A stretch of 44,249 nucleotides of DNA from Actinomycetaceae bacterium (GTDB taxonomy: Bacteria; Actinomycetota; Actinomycetes; Actinomycetales; Actinomycetaceae). Positions 1 to 10,368 of this stretch are shown piece by piece. The stretch covers positions 1 to 44,249 of the forward strand of contig JAUNLN010000017.1 of the NCBI GenBank assembly GCA_030532245.1. Reading direction: 5' to 3'. The position numbers and the translations under genes were made by a program. Within the stretch, counting starts at the first letter, position 1. Every line of letters begins with the position of its first letter. Under the pieces are notes generated by a model. The model ran no database searches. It was not told the DNA's origin and was given only the letters and a program-made list of their open reading frames with translations.

Positions 1-1
1 G

Positions 2-61
2 AATCGCAGGCACTGCAGAGCGAGACTTGCCCGCTACGGGGTTCGGCCTGCGAGTGCTTAG
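2..61 (+). CDS. Possible C-terminal end of a gene entering from the left
   Basis: An open frame runs from the window edge for 19 codons and stops at TAG 59-61. It would encode an Arg/Ala-rich tail that ends in RPASA. Its stop overlaps the stop of the convergent thioredoxin gene by two bases, as is common for convergent genes in compact genomes. The piece is too short to assign a family and could be chance. Confidence 0.25.
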   Translation, partial: NRRHCRARLARYGVRPASA

Positions 62-912
62 AACAGGAGGCTGGAAAGGCGTGCGCGGGCGGCCTTAACT
101 CGAGGATCTGCACCAAGAACCGTGAACATCTCAAGCAGGCGAGCACGAGCCGCCTCAAACGTCTCAGGGTCGGTAGTCTTCGTCTTTGCAATCTGATCGA
201 GAAGAATACCGAACGCTGAATCAGCATCGCCCTGCACGAACGCGGCGTCAGCCATCGCAAGCGGAGAGTCGTCCTCCCCCTCCTTCACACGCTTAGCCAA
301 GTTCAGGCGGGCAATAGCCTCCTTCGCGACCTGGTCTTTAGGAGCCTGAGCCAAAACCCTGTTCCACTCGGCAATCGCTCCATCCAAGTCGCCCGCATCC
401 TCAGCCGCGAGCGCAGCCTCATGTAGCGGATTAGCCTTCGGCGTATCAGACTCGGGAGCGTCAATCATGCGGCCAGTTAGCCCCGCATTTGCGGCAATCT
501 TCAAAAGCTCGTTGAAAACAGCAACAACCTGCTCCTTCGGCTGTGCTCCCTGGAAGAGGGGCACGGGGCGGCCGGCGATCACTGCAACCACGGTGGGGAT
601 GGACTGCGCGCCGAACATTTGCGCGAGCTGCGGGTTCATCTCAACGTCGACCTTGGCGAGCACCACGCGGCCGTCGAGCTCGCGAATAATGTCTTCAAGA
701 ATAGGCGTGAGCTGCTTACACGGCTGGCACCAATCCGCCCAAAGGTCGATAACGACGGGTAGCTGGTTTGATATCTGGACGATTTCTTCTAGATCAGCCT
801 CGTCGATGTCGCGGATAATCGGGCCGGAAAGGCCTGGCGCATCCTGCGGCGCGCCGGCGCCACCTTCCAAAGAAACCGCGCCAAACGTATCTGCTGGCAA
901 ATTCTCCGCCAT
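58..912 (-). CDS. CnoX/YbbN-like thioredoxin-TPR co-chaperone
   Basis: The protein has a thioredoxin fold at about residues 30-140 with the active-site motif WCQPCK. A helical C-terminal part (about 155-285) resembles the TPR-like half of CnoX (YbbN) proteins. It probably acts in the cytoplasm as a redox-linked holdase or co-chaperone. Both active-site cysteines are present, unlike E. coli CnoX, so thiol-disulfide activity is possible. The middle residue is Gln where Gly is usual (WCGPC). I place the start at ATG 912, with AAGAG just upstream; a TTG lies one codon earlier. It is the last gene of a three-gene operon, 29 bases after a lipoprotein gene. Family is clear; the exact client role is inferred. 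Confidence 0.88.
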   Translation of the reverse strand: MAENLPADTFGAVSLEGGAGAPQDAPGLSGPIIRDIDEADLEEIVQISNQLPVVIDLWADWCQPCKQLTPILEDIIRELDGRVVLAKVDVEMNPQLAQMFGAQSIPTVVAVIAGRPVPLFQGAQPKEQVVAVFNELLKIAANAGLTGRMIDAPESDTPKANPLHEAALAAEDAGDLDGAIAEWNRVLAQAPKDQVAKEAIARLNLAKRVKEGEDDSPLAMADAAFVQGDADSAFGILLDQIAKTKTTDPETFEAARARLLEMFTVLGADPRVKAARARLSSLLF

Positions 913-941
913 CAAATCACTCTTTTCTTATTCGCAAACTT

Positions 942-1931
942 TTACTCTACGGTGCGGATCTTTAGAATCTGGCGTTCCGCACCAATCATCTGAATTTTCG
1001 CACTAGCTTCGGCAGACGGCACGGTGAGAGCTACAGAAACGATGTAGGTAACCTCCACCGGCTTATCCGTGACCTGCGGATCGTCCATCAGTTCAGCAAC
1101 CGTGCCACCGAGCTTGATCTTCGCGTTTTCTGTAACACGCTCGTATGTGACCGTGTAGGTAATGTGGCCAAGCACGAGCGCGGAACCGTCGGGCATCTGC
1201 ACTGCGGTTAGCGGCTCCTCCGCGGCGGTCGCGGCGAACGTAACCTTGCCGTTCTCGCCGAGCGCCTCCGTGAGTTTGCTCTTCTGATCCTGGTATTCGA
1301 GCGTGAACTCGTCCTCTTCAAAGAGTTCTGCGTCTTCAGGAGTGCCGTCCAGCTTCTCAGTCCAGGTGGTGAGAGCCTTCTTTGGAGTGAGGAGGAACTT
1401 GTTCGAGTTCACCTCAACTACGGGCGAACCCTCCGACACTGAAATGGTCTGTAGCGACTCGCCGGGGAACATGCGAACCCAGCTTTGCAGCTTGTAGGGA
1501 TCGCGAGCCGTATCCTGCGTGATCACAGCGATCTTTGGAAGCTCCCCCTCCACAGGCTTGCTGGGCACCACAATCGCGCGCGGCCAAGAATCGGTTTGAG
1601 TAACCGTCGCAGCGTCTTCATCCCAATCAACCGAGGTGACCGACTCTCCCCTTGCCTTTGCAAGATTGTAGATAGCCGAAATCATGGCCCTAGCCGGATC
1701 CTTCGCACGCGGGTCGATTAGCGAAGCGTCGAGCGCCTCATCACCGGCCTGGAGGGTCTCCTCCACCTCGGCAATAACGGTCGCAACCTGCGTTTCGTCA
1801 AGGTTCGGCGCACTGTCTTCAGACGCCTGCGTTTGCGGCGCAGGAAGTTTAGGGGTGTCGTTTGTGCACGCCGCCAGGCCCGCGCTGGCAAGCGCCACGA
1901 TTGCGATAGTTGCGGTTAAGGACTTCTTCAT
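942..1931 (-). CDS. Secreted lipoprotein of unknown function
   Basis: This 329-residue protein starts with a typical lipoprotein signal: two Lys, a hydrophobic stretch and the lipobox LAAC, with Cys at about residue 22. It should therefore be anchored to the outer face of the membrane. The body is acidic and mixed alpha/beta in character, with no catalytic motif that I recognise. The start codon overlaps the stop of the upstream membrane protein gene in TAATG, so the two are translationally coupled and probably act together at the cell surface. The thioredoxin-like gene follows directly. I do not recognise the family, and no function is claimed. Confidence 0.85.
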   Translation of the reverse strand: MKKSLTATIAIVALASAGLAACTNDTPKLPAPQTQASEDSAPNLDETQVATVIAEVEETLQAGDEALDASLIDPRAKDPARAMISAIYNLAKARGESVTSVDWDEDAATVTQTDSWPRAIVVPSKPVEGELPKIAVITQDTARDPYKLQSWVRMFPGESLQTISVSEGSPVVEVNSNKFLLTPKKALTTWTEKLDGTPEDAELFEEDEFTLEYQDQKSKLTEALGENGKVTFAATAAEEPLTAVQMPDGSALVLGHITYTVTYERVTENAKIKLGGTVAELMDDPQVTDKPVEVTYIVSVALTVPSAEASAKIQMIGAERQILKIRTVE

Positions 1932-3091
1932 TACTCGTCCTCCTTCTCTTTCCCAGCCTCCGGCTCATTGCGAGGAATCACCGGAATGAGGCCGGTTGCA
2001 AAAGTCTGCCCGCCCATAGAGATCTCAGCCTCGCCGCGCTCGCGCGCCTCACGAATCGCCTTACGAGAGGGGAGCACGTGCGTCTTGCCGTCAATCGTCG
2101 TTTCGATCTGCGTGCGCTCCTCCGCAAGCATGCGACGCTGACGCTCCAACACCGCGATGCGCCTGCGCTTAGTAGCATCGTCCTCGGCGGGGGCAGCTAC
2201 AGCGGGAACCGCACCGCTTTGAGGCGCATCCGCATCTCCGGCTGCCTCCTCAGCACGCTTTTGTTCGGCTGCGTCTTGGCGAGCGGGCTTTCGGTTTGCA
2301 AGGTTCTTGAACTTCTCCACAGCCTCACGCCTGCGCTTCTTCGCCTCCTCGCTACGAGCATGCTCAAGCAGCACACGGCGAAGCGCAACGTACAGGACGA
2401 TGCCAAGAACGATCAAGATCGCGCCGGTAGCGCCGAGCGCGTAGAGCCAAGCGCTCGAGATGTCACGCTTCCACGTGAGCGACAATTCCGGAGCGGGTGC
2501 TGTGCCGTCAGTTACGGCAAGAATCACCAGGTCGTCGTCCTGATCGGTAAGGTTCCACCGAAGGCTGCCCTCCCCGGTTCGCACGTCGAGCCACATGTCT
2601 GAGGAAGTTAGCGTCTCGAGAGCCGGAAGCTCAGGAGCGGTCGCCTCCTCCTCCGGCTCGGTGGTTTCAGGCTCCGTTGCAGCCGGCTCAGAGGGAGCAG
2701 ACTCGCTCGGCTCCTCCCCGGTCGGATCAGTTTCGGTCGGCTCCGGGGAAGGCGCGTTATGAACCTTCACTGAGATAGCCTCCCACGACGCAAGTCCCGT
2801 AGCCTGCGTGTACGGCAGATCGGCAAGCCACGCCTCAACGTCGTCGCCGCGGCCAAGAACCATGACGATAGACTCGCCGGGCGCATTCGCCGTCACAGTA
2901 ACTTTCGAATCGACGAGACCAAGAAGGCCCGGAGCGGTTACAAAATAAGGAGTATCCGGGCGCTCAGAATCTGCGGTCACAGAGGAATCGGGGCGAAACA
3001 CGGTTGCCAGCAGCGCACTAACCACCACCATGACGATGCCAAGCACAGCCAATGCAATCGGAATACCCTGACGTCTAGCCGGTATTTTCAC
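1931..3091 (-). CDS. Two-TM membrane protein with Pro/Glu-rich external linker
   Basis: A transmembrane helix at about residues 11-31 is followed by an extracellular region. This contains a low-complexity linker rich in Glu, Pro and Thr (about 115-155) and then a predicted beta-rich stretch. A second membrane helix lies at about 213-237. The remaining 150 residues are cytoplasmic, highly charged, rich in Arg, Lys and Ala, and end in acidic residues. The GTG start at 3091 has AGAGG seven bases upstream. It is the first gene of the operon with the lipoprotein and the thioredoxin-TPR protein. The topology suggests a membrane scaffold for the lipoprotein. The family is not recognised. Confidence 0.82.
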   Translation of the reverse strand: MKIPARRQGIPIALAVLGIVMVVVSALLATVFRPDSSVTADSERPDTPYFVTAPGLLGLVDSKVTVTANAPGESIVMVLGRGDDVEAWLADLPYTQATGLASWEAISVKVHNAPSPEPTETDPTGEEPSESAPSEPAATEPETTEPEEEATAPELPALETLTSSDMWLDVRTGEGSLRWNLTDQDDDLVILAVTDGTAPAPELSLTWKRDISSAWLYALGATGAILIVLGIVLYVALRRVLLEHARSEEAKKRRREAVEKFKNLANRKPARQDAAEQKRAEEAAGDADAPQSGAVPAVAAPAEDDATKRRRIAVLERQRRMLAEERTQIETTIDGKTHVLPSRKAIREARERGEAEISMGGQTFATGLIPVIPRNEPEAGKEKEDE

Positions 3092-3116
3092 CTTCTACCT
3101 CTCAACCCCCAGTGAA

Positions 3117-3144
3117 CATATACAACTTCCAGATTAGGGGCAAA
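3117..3144 (-). promoter_or_regulatory. Possible promoter of the membrane protein-lipoprotein-cnoX operon
   Basis: Read on the minus strand, TTTGCC (3144-3139) and TATATG (3122-3117) are separated by 16 bases. This would put the transcript start about 18 bases before the GTG at 3091. The match to consensus is modest. Confidence 0.35.
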
Positions 3145-3251
3145 ATCGCGCGTAAACCACAGTTGCGCGGCCGATAGCGACTAAAACCACGATTTGTACT
3201 CACAAAACCTGCCAAACTGTAAGTTTTCACGCTTAAGCGCCGGTTTGTCTT

Positions 3252-3267
3252 ACACTGGTAACAGTGT
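3252..3267. promoter_or_regulatory. Operator-like inverted repeat in the divergent intergenic region
   Basis: ACACTG-GTAA-CAGTGT is a perfect 6-bp inverted repeat with a 4-base centre. It lies between the divergent membrane protein operon and the coiled-coil gene, 42 bases before the GTG of the latter. This position fits a repressor or activator site. The binding protein is unknown. Confidence 0.4.
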
Positions 3268-3308
3268 GTATTTTTTGAGGCACCCTTATTTAAGCGGAGG
3301 ATCCTTCG

Positions 3309-4604
3309 GTGAGCGAAGAGCAGACAGATTTCCCCATCGTAATGCGCGGGTACGACCGAGTTCAGGTCGATGAGCAGCTACAGACCCTAATGACTGCCCT
3401 TTCTGAGGCGCGCAGGCGTGCCGAGATCGCAGAGAACCGCGCGCGCGGGCTTGAAACCGAACTCGAGGATTCTCGCTCACGCCTCGAGGAGCAGGAGCGC
3501 GCCTCCTTCACGGGCATTGGCGCCCGCGTTGAGCAGCTGCTCCGCTCCGCTGAGGAGCAGGCAACCGCTGTAACCACGAAGGCTCAGGCTGAGTCCGATG
3601 CCCTCATGGAGCGCACCCGCACCCAAACCCAGCGTCTGACTGCGCGTGCAGAAGCCGAGGCTGAGGCGCTCCTTGCCGAAGCTCGTCGAGAGGCTGACGA
3701 ACGCACTTCGCGCGCACACACCGAAGCGGAGACTCTGCTTACTAACGCTCAGCACCGCGCTGATGAGATGCTTGCTTCCGCCGAGCGTGATGCTCAGGCT
3801 ACCCGCACCGAAACGAACACGTACGTGAACGACGCGCGCGCCAGCGTGGAGCGCGAGGTTGAAGTGCAGCGTGCACGCGTTCAAAAAGAGGTTGTTGAGA
3901 TGCGTGTTGCGGCCGAACAGGAAGCCGCTCAGCTTCGCGCCGACGCGGGTGCTGATGCTCAGGCGGTTCGCGAATCTGCGAACGCTGAAGCGAAGCAGAC
4001 GCTTGATTCTGCTCGCTCTGCTGCCGAGTCTGCTCTTTCTGCGGCTCGCGCTGAGGCTGAGAAGGTTGTGCGCGATGCTCGTGCCCTGGCTGACGAGACG
4101 AAGGCGACCGCTAATGCAGAGCGTCAGCGTATCGAGCAGGAGGTTGCAGACATGCGCGCTGAGGCTCGCGAGTCTGATGCTCGTGCTCATGAGCAGGCAC
4201 GCGAGGAGACGGCGGCTATGGTTTCCGCTGCTCGCACTCAGGTGAGTGAGGCGGAGAAGCACCTGTCTGAAACCTTGCAGCGTGCTGAGCGTCTCCTCAC
4301 GGACACGGACGCGGTGGTGCGTCGCCGTCAAGAGGATGCTCGCCGAAGCGCTGAAGCGATTATTGCCGCGGCTGAGGCTGAGGCGGAGCAGCTTCGTGAG
4401 TCTGCTCGTCAAGAGGCTCTCAGCGAGCGTGCTTCCGCGCAGCGCACGGTTGAGAAGCTTTCGCGCCAGCGCGAGTCTATCGCCGCCTACCTTGACGAAA
4501 TGCGCGGCCTGCTCGGCTCGCCTGTTGCCCGCTCCATTGCGGGCCTACCCTCCGGTGAGGAGGAAGGCAGCCCCTCCCTCTTCGAATCCGACAGCGAAGC
4601 GTAA
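3309..4604 (+). CDS. DivIVA/Scy-like coiled-coil polarity or cytoskeletal protein
   Basis: The N-terminus carries the short DivIVA-type motif found in actinobacterial polar coiled-coil proteins (MRGYDRVQVDEQL, residues 12-24). Almost all the rest, to about residue 400, is a continuous Ala/Glu/Arg-rich coiled coil with heptad and longer periodicity. This is like Scy and FilP of Streptomyces, which scaffold growth and division sites at the inner membrane. The GTG start has GGAGG eight bases upstream (3296-3300). The gene stands alone, divergent from the membrane protein operon, and ends at a strong terminator. At 431 residues it is shorter than Streptomyces Scy and longer than Wag31. The family is fairly sure; the role in polarity is inferred. 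Confidence 0.82.
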   Translation: MSEEQTDFPIVMRGYDRVQVDEQLQTLMTALSEARRRAEIAENRARGLETELEDSRSRLEEQERASFTGIGARVEQLLRSAEEQATAVTTKAQAESDALMERTRTQTQRLTARAEAEAEALLAEARREADERTSRAHTEAETLLTNAQHRADEMLASAERDAQATRTETNTYVNDARASVEREVEVQRARVQKEVVEMRVAAEQEAAQLRADAGADAQAVRESANAEAKQTLDSARSAAESALSAARAEAEKVVRDARALADETKATANAERQRIEQEVADMRAEARESDARAHEQAREETAAMVSAARTQVSEAEKHLSETLQRAERLLTDTDAVVRRRQEDARRSAEAIIAAAEAEAEQLRESARQEALSERASAQRTVEKLSRQRESIAAYLDEMRGLLGSPVARSIAGLPSGEEEGSPSLFESDSEA

Positions 4605-4628
4605 GCTCAAGCTCTGGCAAAAGCCAAG

Positions 4629-4666
4629 AAAACTGGCGCCTACCTTTTGGTGGGCGCCAGTTTTTT
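4629..4666. terminator. Bidirectional intrinsic terminator
   Basis: AAAACTGGCGCC pairs with GGCGCCAGTTTT around a loop near TTTT, giving a stem of about 16 bp with one wobble. It is flanked by A and T tracts, so it can terminate both the coiled-coil gene (plus) and the convergent small zinc protein gene (minus). Confidence 0.85.
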
Positions 4667-4707
4667 GTTCCAAGTAGTGGAGAGCCGTTTAGGGTTTACC
4701 GCGGTCT

Positions 4708-5004
4708 CTAGTAGAAGTTTGACACTCCGCTATCCCAGCAGTGCGGATGCCAGTGACGCCGCGCGTCAACACCCGTATCCAGCCCAAAACGCGCTTCCTC
4801 ACGCCAAACCACGACGTGCGGGGAACCAACTTGAATCGGCCGGTGACAACCCGGGCACGTGTACTCCTTCGCCGCGCGAGACAAGCGCTGCACAGAATAC
4901 GTGCCTCCCCTACGCTCAACCTGACGCGGCATCGAAGCCAAACGATCCATATCAAGTGGCCTATGAGGCTCGTTATACGGTCGTTTATTTGAGCGGCGAG
5001 CCAC
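4708..5004 (-). CDS. Small actinobacterial zinc-binding protein of unknown function
   Basis: This 98-residue basic protein has a CPGCH motif at about residues 50-54 and an HWHPHCW motif at about 83-89. Together these provide Cys/His ligands for one structural zinc. Proteins of this kind are widespread in actinobacteria, often under uninformative names such as ATP/GTP-binding protein; no nucleotide-binding loop is visible here. The GTG start at 5004 has GGAGG five bases upstream (5010-5014). It lies downstream of nagA on the same strand, separated from it by a hairpin terminator. It ends near the bidirectional terminator at 4629-4666. An overlapping frame of similar length shows no motifs. Confidence 0.75.
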   Translation of the reverse strand: MARRSNKRPYNEPHRPLDMDRLASMPRQVERRGGTYSVQRLSRAAKEYTCPGCHRPIQVGSPHVVVWREEARFGLDTGVDARRHWHPHCWDSGVSNFY

Positions 5005-5035
5005 ACCAACCTCCAGGCAATAGAAACACCAAACT

Positions 5036-5062
5036 AGAAAACGCCCCGGCCAAACCGGGGCG
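5036..5062 (-). terminator. Intrinsic terminator after nagA
   Basis: On the minus strand CGCCCCGG pairs with CCGGGGCG across a 5-base loop and is followed by TTTTCT. It sits 14 bases after the nagA stop. Confidence 0.82.
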
Positions 5063-5075
5063 CCTCCTACGAAAC

Positions 5076-6272
5076 TTAAACGAGTACGCCGCGACGGTAA
5101 ACCGCGACGGGCTCTAGGCTATCACTCGTCACAAGCACGTCGCCCTTCGCGCCCTCACGCAAGTGACCGATCGTCTCATCACCCAGGATCTTCGCACCCT
5201 GAACAGACGCCATGTAGACCGCATCCTCAAGCGACATGTAGCCGCCCGTCACAAGCAGGCGAACCTGATCAAGCAGGTGCGAAGTACCACCCGCAATCGA
5301 ATCACCGCCGGTTAGACGAGCAACACCGTCCTTAACCGTCACAGCCTGAGGGCCAAGCTGGTAGGAGCCGTCGGGCATACCCGCAGCAGCCATAGCATCG
5401 GTTACAAACACGAGGCGCTCGCGACCAATCGTCTCGTAGACCGAGCGAACCATTTCAGGCGCTAGGTGCACGCCGTCAGCAATCAGCTCCAGGATCGCGC
5501 CATCGTTTGCCGCATCAGAGATGAACTCGGGCACCGGGCCCGGGTCGCGGTGGTGAATCGGACGCATACCGTTAAACAGGTGCGTCGCGGTAGCCTTCGG
5601 CGAGCGCGGAGCAGTCTCAGCAAGCTTCTCACGCGAGTAGATCAGAGCCTCACGAACCGTCTCTGGGCCTGCATCCGTGTGCCCCCAAGACGGCAGTGCC
5701 CCACCTTCAATGAGCGCCTCGGCAACCGAGCCTTCACCGAACGCACCCGGCTTCTCCGGTGCGAGAGTCATGGTTACGCAGTATCCCTCACAAAGCTCGA
5801 TCAGCTCCTTCGTAAGCTCCGCGTCAGGATCGATGATGTAAGTCGCGTCCTGAGCACCCTTGCGCTCCTCAGACACGAACGGGCCCTCGAAGTGAATGCC
5901 CGCAAGCTCGCCATCCTTGCACAGCTTCGTGAGAGTCACGGCGCGAGAACGGAGCACGTCCGCAGCTGCGGTTACGCCGGAGGCAACAAGCGACGTCGTA
6001 CCGTGCTTGCGGTGCTCCATAATCGCAACGAGTGCCTGCTCGGGAGTCTCGGCGTTCGGGAAAGACTCTCCACCACCGCCGTGGCAGTGCACGTCTACAA
6101 GACCGGGGAGAATGTACCCTTCAATAGCCTGCGCGCGCTCTGCTTCTTCTTCGCTCAGAACTTCCGATGCAAGACCAGACTTCAAAACGGTTTTTCCAAA
6201 AACGACCGCACCGTCGTCGATAACTCCGTTTTCCGTAACGAGCCGCCCTCTAAGGACCTGGGGTTCACTCAT
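5076..6272 (-). CDS. nagA: N-acetylglucosamine-6-phosphate deacetylase
   Basis: NagA removes acetate from GlcNAc-6-phosphate in amino-sugar catabolism and wall recycling, giving GlcN-6-phosphate. This 398-residue amidohydrolase has the N-terminal VDVHCHGG motif and the metal-binding Glu motif HFEGPF. It also has a His in WGHTDA, HLFNGM, and the catalytic Asp motif VTDAMA. Length is normal for the family. The ATG at 6272 has AAGGAG about ten bases upstream. No nagB or nagE gene lies next to it, so the downstream deaminase must be elsewhere. A hairpin terminator follows the stop. The call is confident from motifs and length. Confidence 0.95.
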   Translation of the reverse strand: MSEPQVLRGRLVTENGVIDDGAVVFGKTVLKSGLASEVLSEEEAERAQAIEGYILPGLVDVHCHGGGGESFPNAETPEQALVAIMEHRKHGTTSLVASGVTAAADVLRSRAVTLTKLCKDGELAGIHFEGPFVSEERKGAQDATYIIDPDAELTKELIELCEGYCVTMTLAPEKPGAFGEGSVAEALIEGGALPSWGHTDAGPETVREALIYSREKLAETAPRSPKATATHLFNGMRPIHHRDPGPVPEFISDAANDGAILELIADGVHLAPEMVRSVYETIGRERLVFVTDAMAAAGMPDGSYQLGPQAVTVKDGVARLTGGDSIAGGTSHLLDQVRLLVTGGYMSLEDAVYMASVQGAKILGDETIGHLREGAKGDVLVTSDSLEPVAVYRRGVLV

Positions 6273-6391
6273 TTTAGAAGAGCTCCTTCATAGAACGTGT
6301 AGAAAGTCGCCAAGGTTTGGTAAACGACTATTTACAGTCTAGTTCTAACCGCGAAGCTCCAATTCGAAAGTTAGTTTAAGAAGAAGGAGAT

Positions 6392-6418
6392 ATGCGCGTA
6401 TTTACCGGCTTTTCGTGA
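6392..6418 (+). other. Eight-codon ORF behind a near-ideal ribosome binding site
   Basis: AAGAAGGAG lies three bases before an ATG that opens an eight-codon frame (MRVFTGFS) and stops at TGA. It is on the plus strand between two minus-strand genes, nagA and nucS, with no plus-strand gene downstream. It could be a micropeptide, a relic or chance; the short AGGAG-to-ATG distance favours chance. Confidence 0.15.
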
Positions 6419-6486
6419 CATAGACCTGCAAACTTAATCGAAGATGTGAGACATCAGACAACTTTGCGCTGGGTGTGGAGCTCGCG

Positions 6487-7182
6487 TTAGAAAAGCCTGG
6501 AGTCTACGTCGTCAATACCGCGCATGGCATCGTAGTCGAGGAGCACGCAGCGAATCCCACGATCCTCGGCGAGTGTGCGCGCCTGCTTCGTGATTTCCTG
6601 CGCCGCAAAGATCCCCGTGATTCCCTCAAGGAGGGGGTCTCGCCCAAGGAGTTCAAGGTAGCGCGTTAGCTGTTCAACGCCGTCGATACCGCCGCGTCGC
6701 TTCACCTCTACAGCAACAGGGTTGCCTTCGGCGGTTCGAACGAGCAGGTCTACGGGGCCGATAGCCGTTGGGTATTCGCGCCTAACGGTCCACCAGCCCT
6801 CCCCCAGCACTTCAACCTGGTCGGCTAGCAGTTCTTGCAGGTGCGCCTCAACGCCATCTTTCGTAAGACCCGGGTCGATGCCGAGGTTCTCCTCGTGGTC
6901 CAGGTAGATCTCCCCTACTCGGATCACGAGCGTGTCGTTCGTTTTCGTAGCTTCGACAACCCAAACGTCTTTAACACCCGCCTCAGTCTCATCCTCGGTG
7001 GGCTCCTGGGTGCGCAAGTTGCAAGGTGCCGTCATCCAGTTCAAAGGCTTGTAGGAGCCTCCGTCTGAATGAATGAGAACAGAGCCGTCACCCTTAAACA
7101 TGAGAACTCGCTTTGCCATCGGCAAATGAGCGTCTAGGCGGCCCGAATAATCTACTGCACAATCTGCAATCACAATACGCAC
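6487..7182 (-). CDS. nucS: Mismatch-specific endonuclease NucS (EndoMS)
   Basis: NucS makes double-strand cuts at mismatches and is the core of the MutS/MutL-independent mismatch repair of actinobacteria and archaea. This 231-residue protein has the N-terminal dimerisation half and a RecB-like nuclease core at about 125-200. Core residues visible are GPVDLL (catalytic Asp), EVKR (the E-x-K pair) and a downstream GxEQL-like segment (GVEQLTRY). The C-terminus ends in RLF, the short hydrophobic tail that in this family contacts the sliding clamp. It is transcribed alone after the atp operon terminator. Its own terminator was not identified. Confidence 0.96.
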   Translation of the reverse strand: MRIVIADCAVDYSGRLDAHLPMAKRVLMFKGDGSVLIHSDGGSYKPLNWMTAPCNLRTQEPTEDETEAGVKDVWVVEATKTNDTLVIRVGEIYLDHEENLGIDPGLTKDGVEAHLQELLADQVEVLGEGWWTVRREYPTAIGPVDLLVRTAEGNPVAVEVKRRGGIDGVEQLTRYLELLGRDPLLEGITGIFAAQEITKQARTLAEDRGIRCVLLDYDAMRGIDDVDSRLF

Positions 7183-7221
7183 CCAACTACCCTAGCAGGA
7201 ATCGGGCGAGGCCAAACACGC

Positions 7222-7245
7222 AAAAAGCGCACCCGCAGGTGCGCC
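7222..7245 (-). terminator. Intrinsic terminator at the end of the atp operon
   Basis: On the minus strand GCGCACC pairs with GGTGCGC across a 4-base loop and is followed by TTTTTG. It lies just after the DUF2550 gene and before nucS. Confidence 0.85.
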
Positions 7246-7248
7246 GAA

Positions 7249-7659
7249 TCAGTATTCTTCTCTAGGTTTTGGAGGGCCGGACTCAACCCAGGAAACGAGG
7301 CCGTTATACCACTCTTCCCGCATAGCTAGATGGGCTACGTGATCCTCAAAGGTCAGTACGATTTCTACTACGCCTTCTTGACGGTGCAGTGGTGCTGAAA
7401 CCTTTAGGCCCTCGCGCGGCATTCGAAGCTGCGGGCCGACCTGGAATCCGACTAGTCGGAACCACTGCAGGTCTTTTTGACCGAACCTCGCCATACCGGA
7501 CATCCAACCGGCCGTCGCGTCTGGCCGATACCAGCACTCAAACGTGCCAACAATGCGGCCAATGCGGCGAACCCTAATCAGTAGGTAGAGCACAGCAAGG
7601 ATTGCTATCGACAATATGACAAGGAGGAGGGACAGCATGACCAACAAAAAAGCGTTCAT
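7249..7659 (-). CDS. DUF2550 family membrane-anchored protein
   Basis: This 136-residue protein has one N-terminal transmembrane helix (about 4-28), a short basic stretch (RVRRIGR) and then a soluble beta-rich domain with conserved aromatic and Gly residues (FECWYRP, GWMSGMARF, LQWFRL). This is the DUF2550 family, which in actinobacteria follows the last ATP synthase gene, as here 27 bases after atpC. The ATG has AAGGAGGAGG upstream. The function is unknown. Conserved linkage to atp suggests a cell-envelope or bioenergetic role, but that is inference. It is the last gene before the operon terminator. Confidence 0.88.
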   Translation of the reverse strand: MNAFLLVMLSLLLVILSIAILAVLYLLIRVRRIGRIVGTFECWYRPDATAGWMSGMARFGQKDLQWFRLVGFQVGPQLRMPREGLKVSAPLHRQEGVVEIVLTFEDHVAHLAMREEWYNGLVSWVESGPPKPREEY

Positions 7660-7686
7660 GATGCCCCTCCTCCTTTTCTACAGATA

Positions 7687-7962
7687 CTACTGCGCGAAGT
7701 TGCCTTCTTCTACAACAATCGTTACGAAGTCGGAGTCGACAGACGCGAAACCGCCGGAAACCTTAATAATCTTGCGGCCTTCCAGCTCAGTTTCAATAGC
7801 AACCGAACCTGGACGCAGCACTGCAAGAAGCGGCGCGCGCCCGGTTAGCACACCGAGGTCACCTTCGATAGCCGGAACAACAACCGACGTTGCTCGCCCG
7901 TGCCAAAGCCTCTCCGTGCGGGTCACCACTTCAACTTGAAGGATTCCAGTTCTCGTTGCCAT
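7687..7962 (-). CDS. atpC: ATP synthase epsilon subunit, short form
   Basis: The epsilon subunit sits on the central stalk with gamma, links F1 to the c-ring and in many bacteria limits ATP hydrolysis. The 91 residues cover only the N-terminal beta-sandwich, with landmarks VPAIEGDLGVL, HG-like WHGRATS and VSGGFASV. The C-terminal two-helix domain, present in E. coli and mycobacterial proteins of about 120-140 residues, is missing. No frameshift is apparent: a stop follows VVEEGNFAQ and DUF2550 begins soon after. Control of ATP hydrolysis by the extended epsilon helix should therefore be absent in this enzyme. The start is ATG 7962, four bases after atpD. Confidence 0.95.
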   Translation of the reverse strand: MATRTGILQVEVVTRTERLWHGRATSVVVPAIEGDLGVLTGRAPLLAVLRPGSVAIETELEGRKIIKVSGGFASVDSDFVTIVVEEGNFAQ

Positions 7963-7966
7963 TTAC

Positions 7967-10365
<2,399 letters not shown>

Positions 10366-10368
10366 GGA

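Noticed and set aside
1..57. Possible structured RNA from CGCAGGC/GCCTGCG arms at the left edge
   Set aside because: The arms pair, but the segment is cut by the window edge and also reads as a coding tail, so a structure cannot be supported.
3477..4412. A 311-codon minus-strand frame opposite the coiled-coil gene
   Set aside because: Mirror of the repetitive Ala/Glu/Arg coding sequence. The Leu/Ser/Arg-rich product has no motif.
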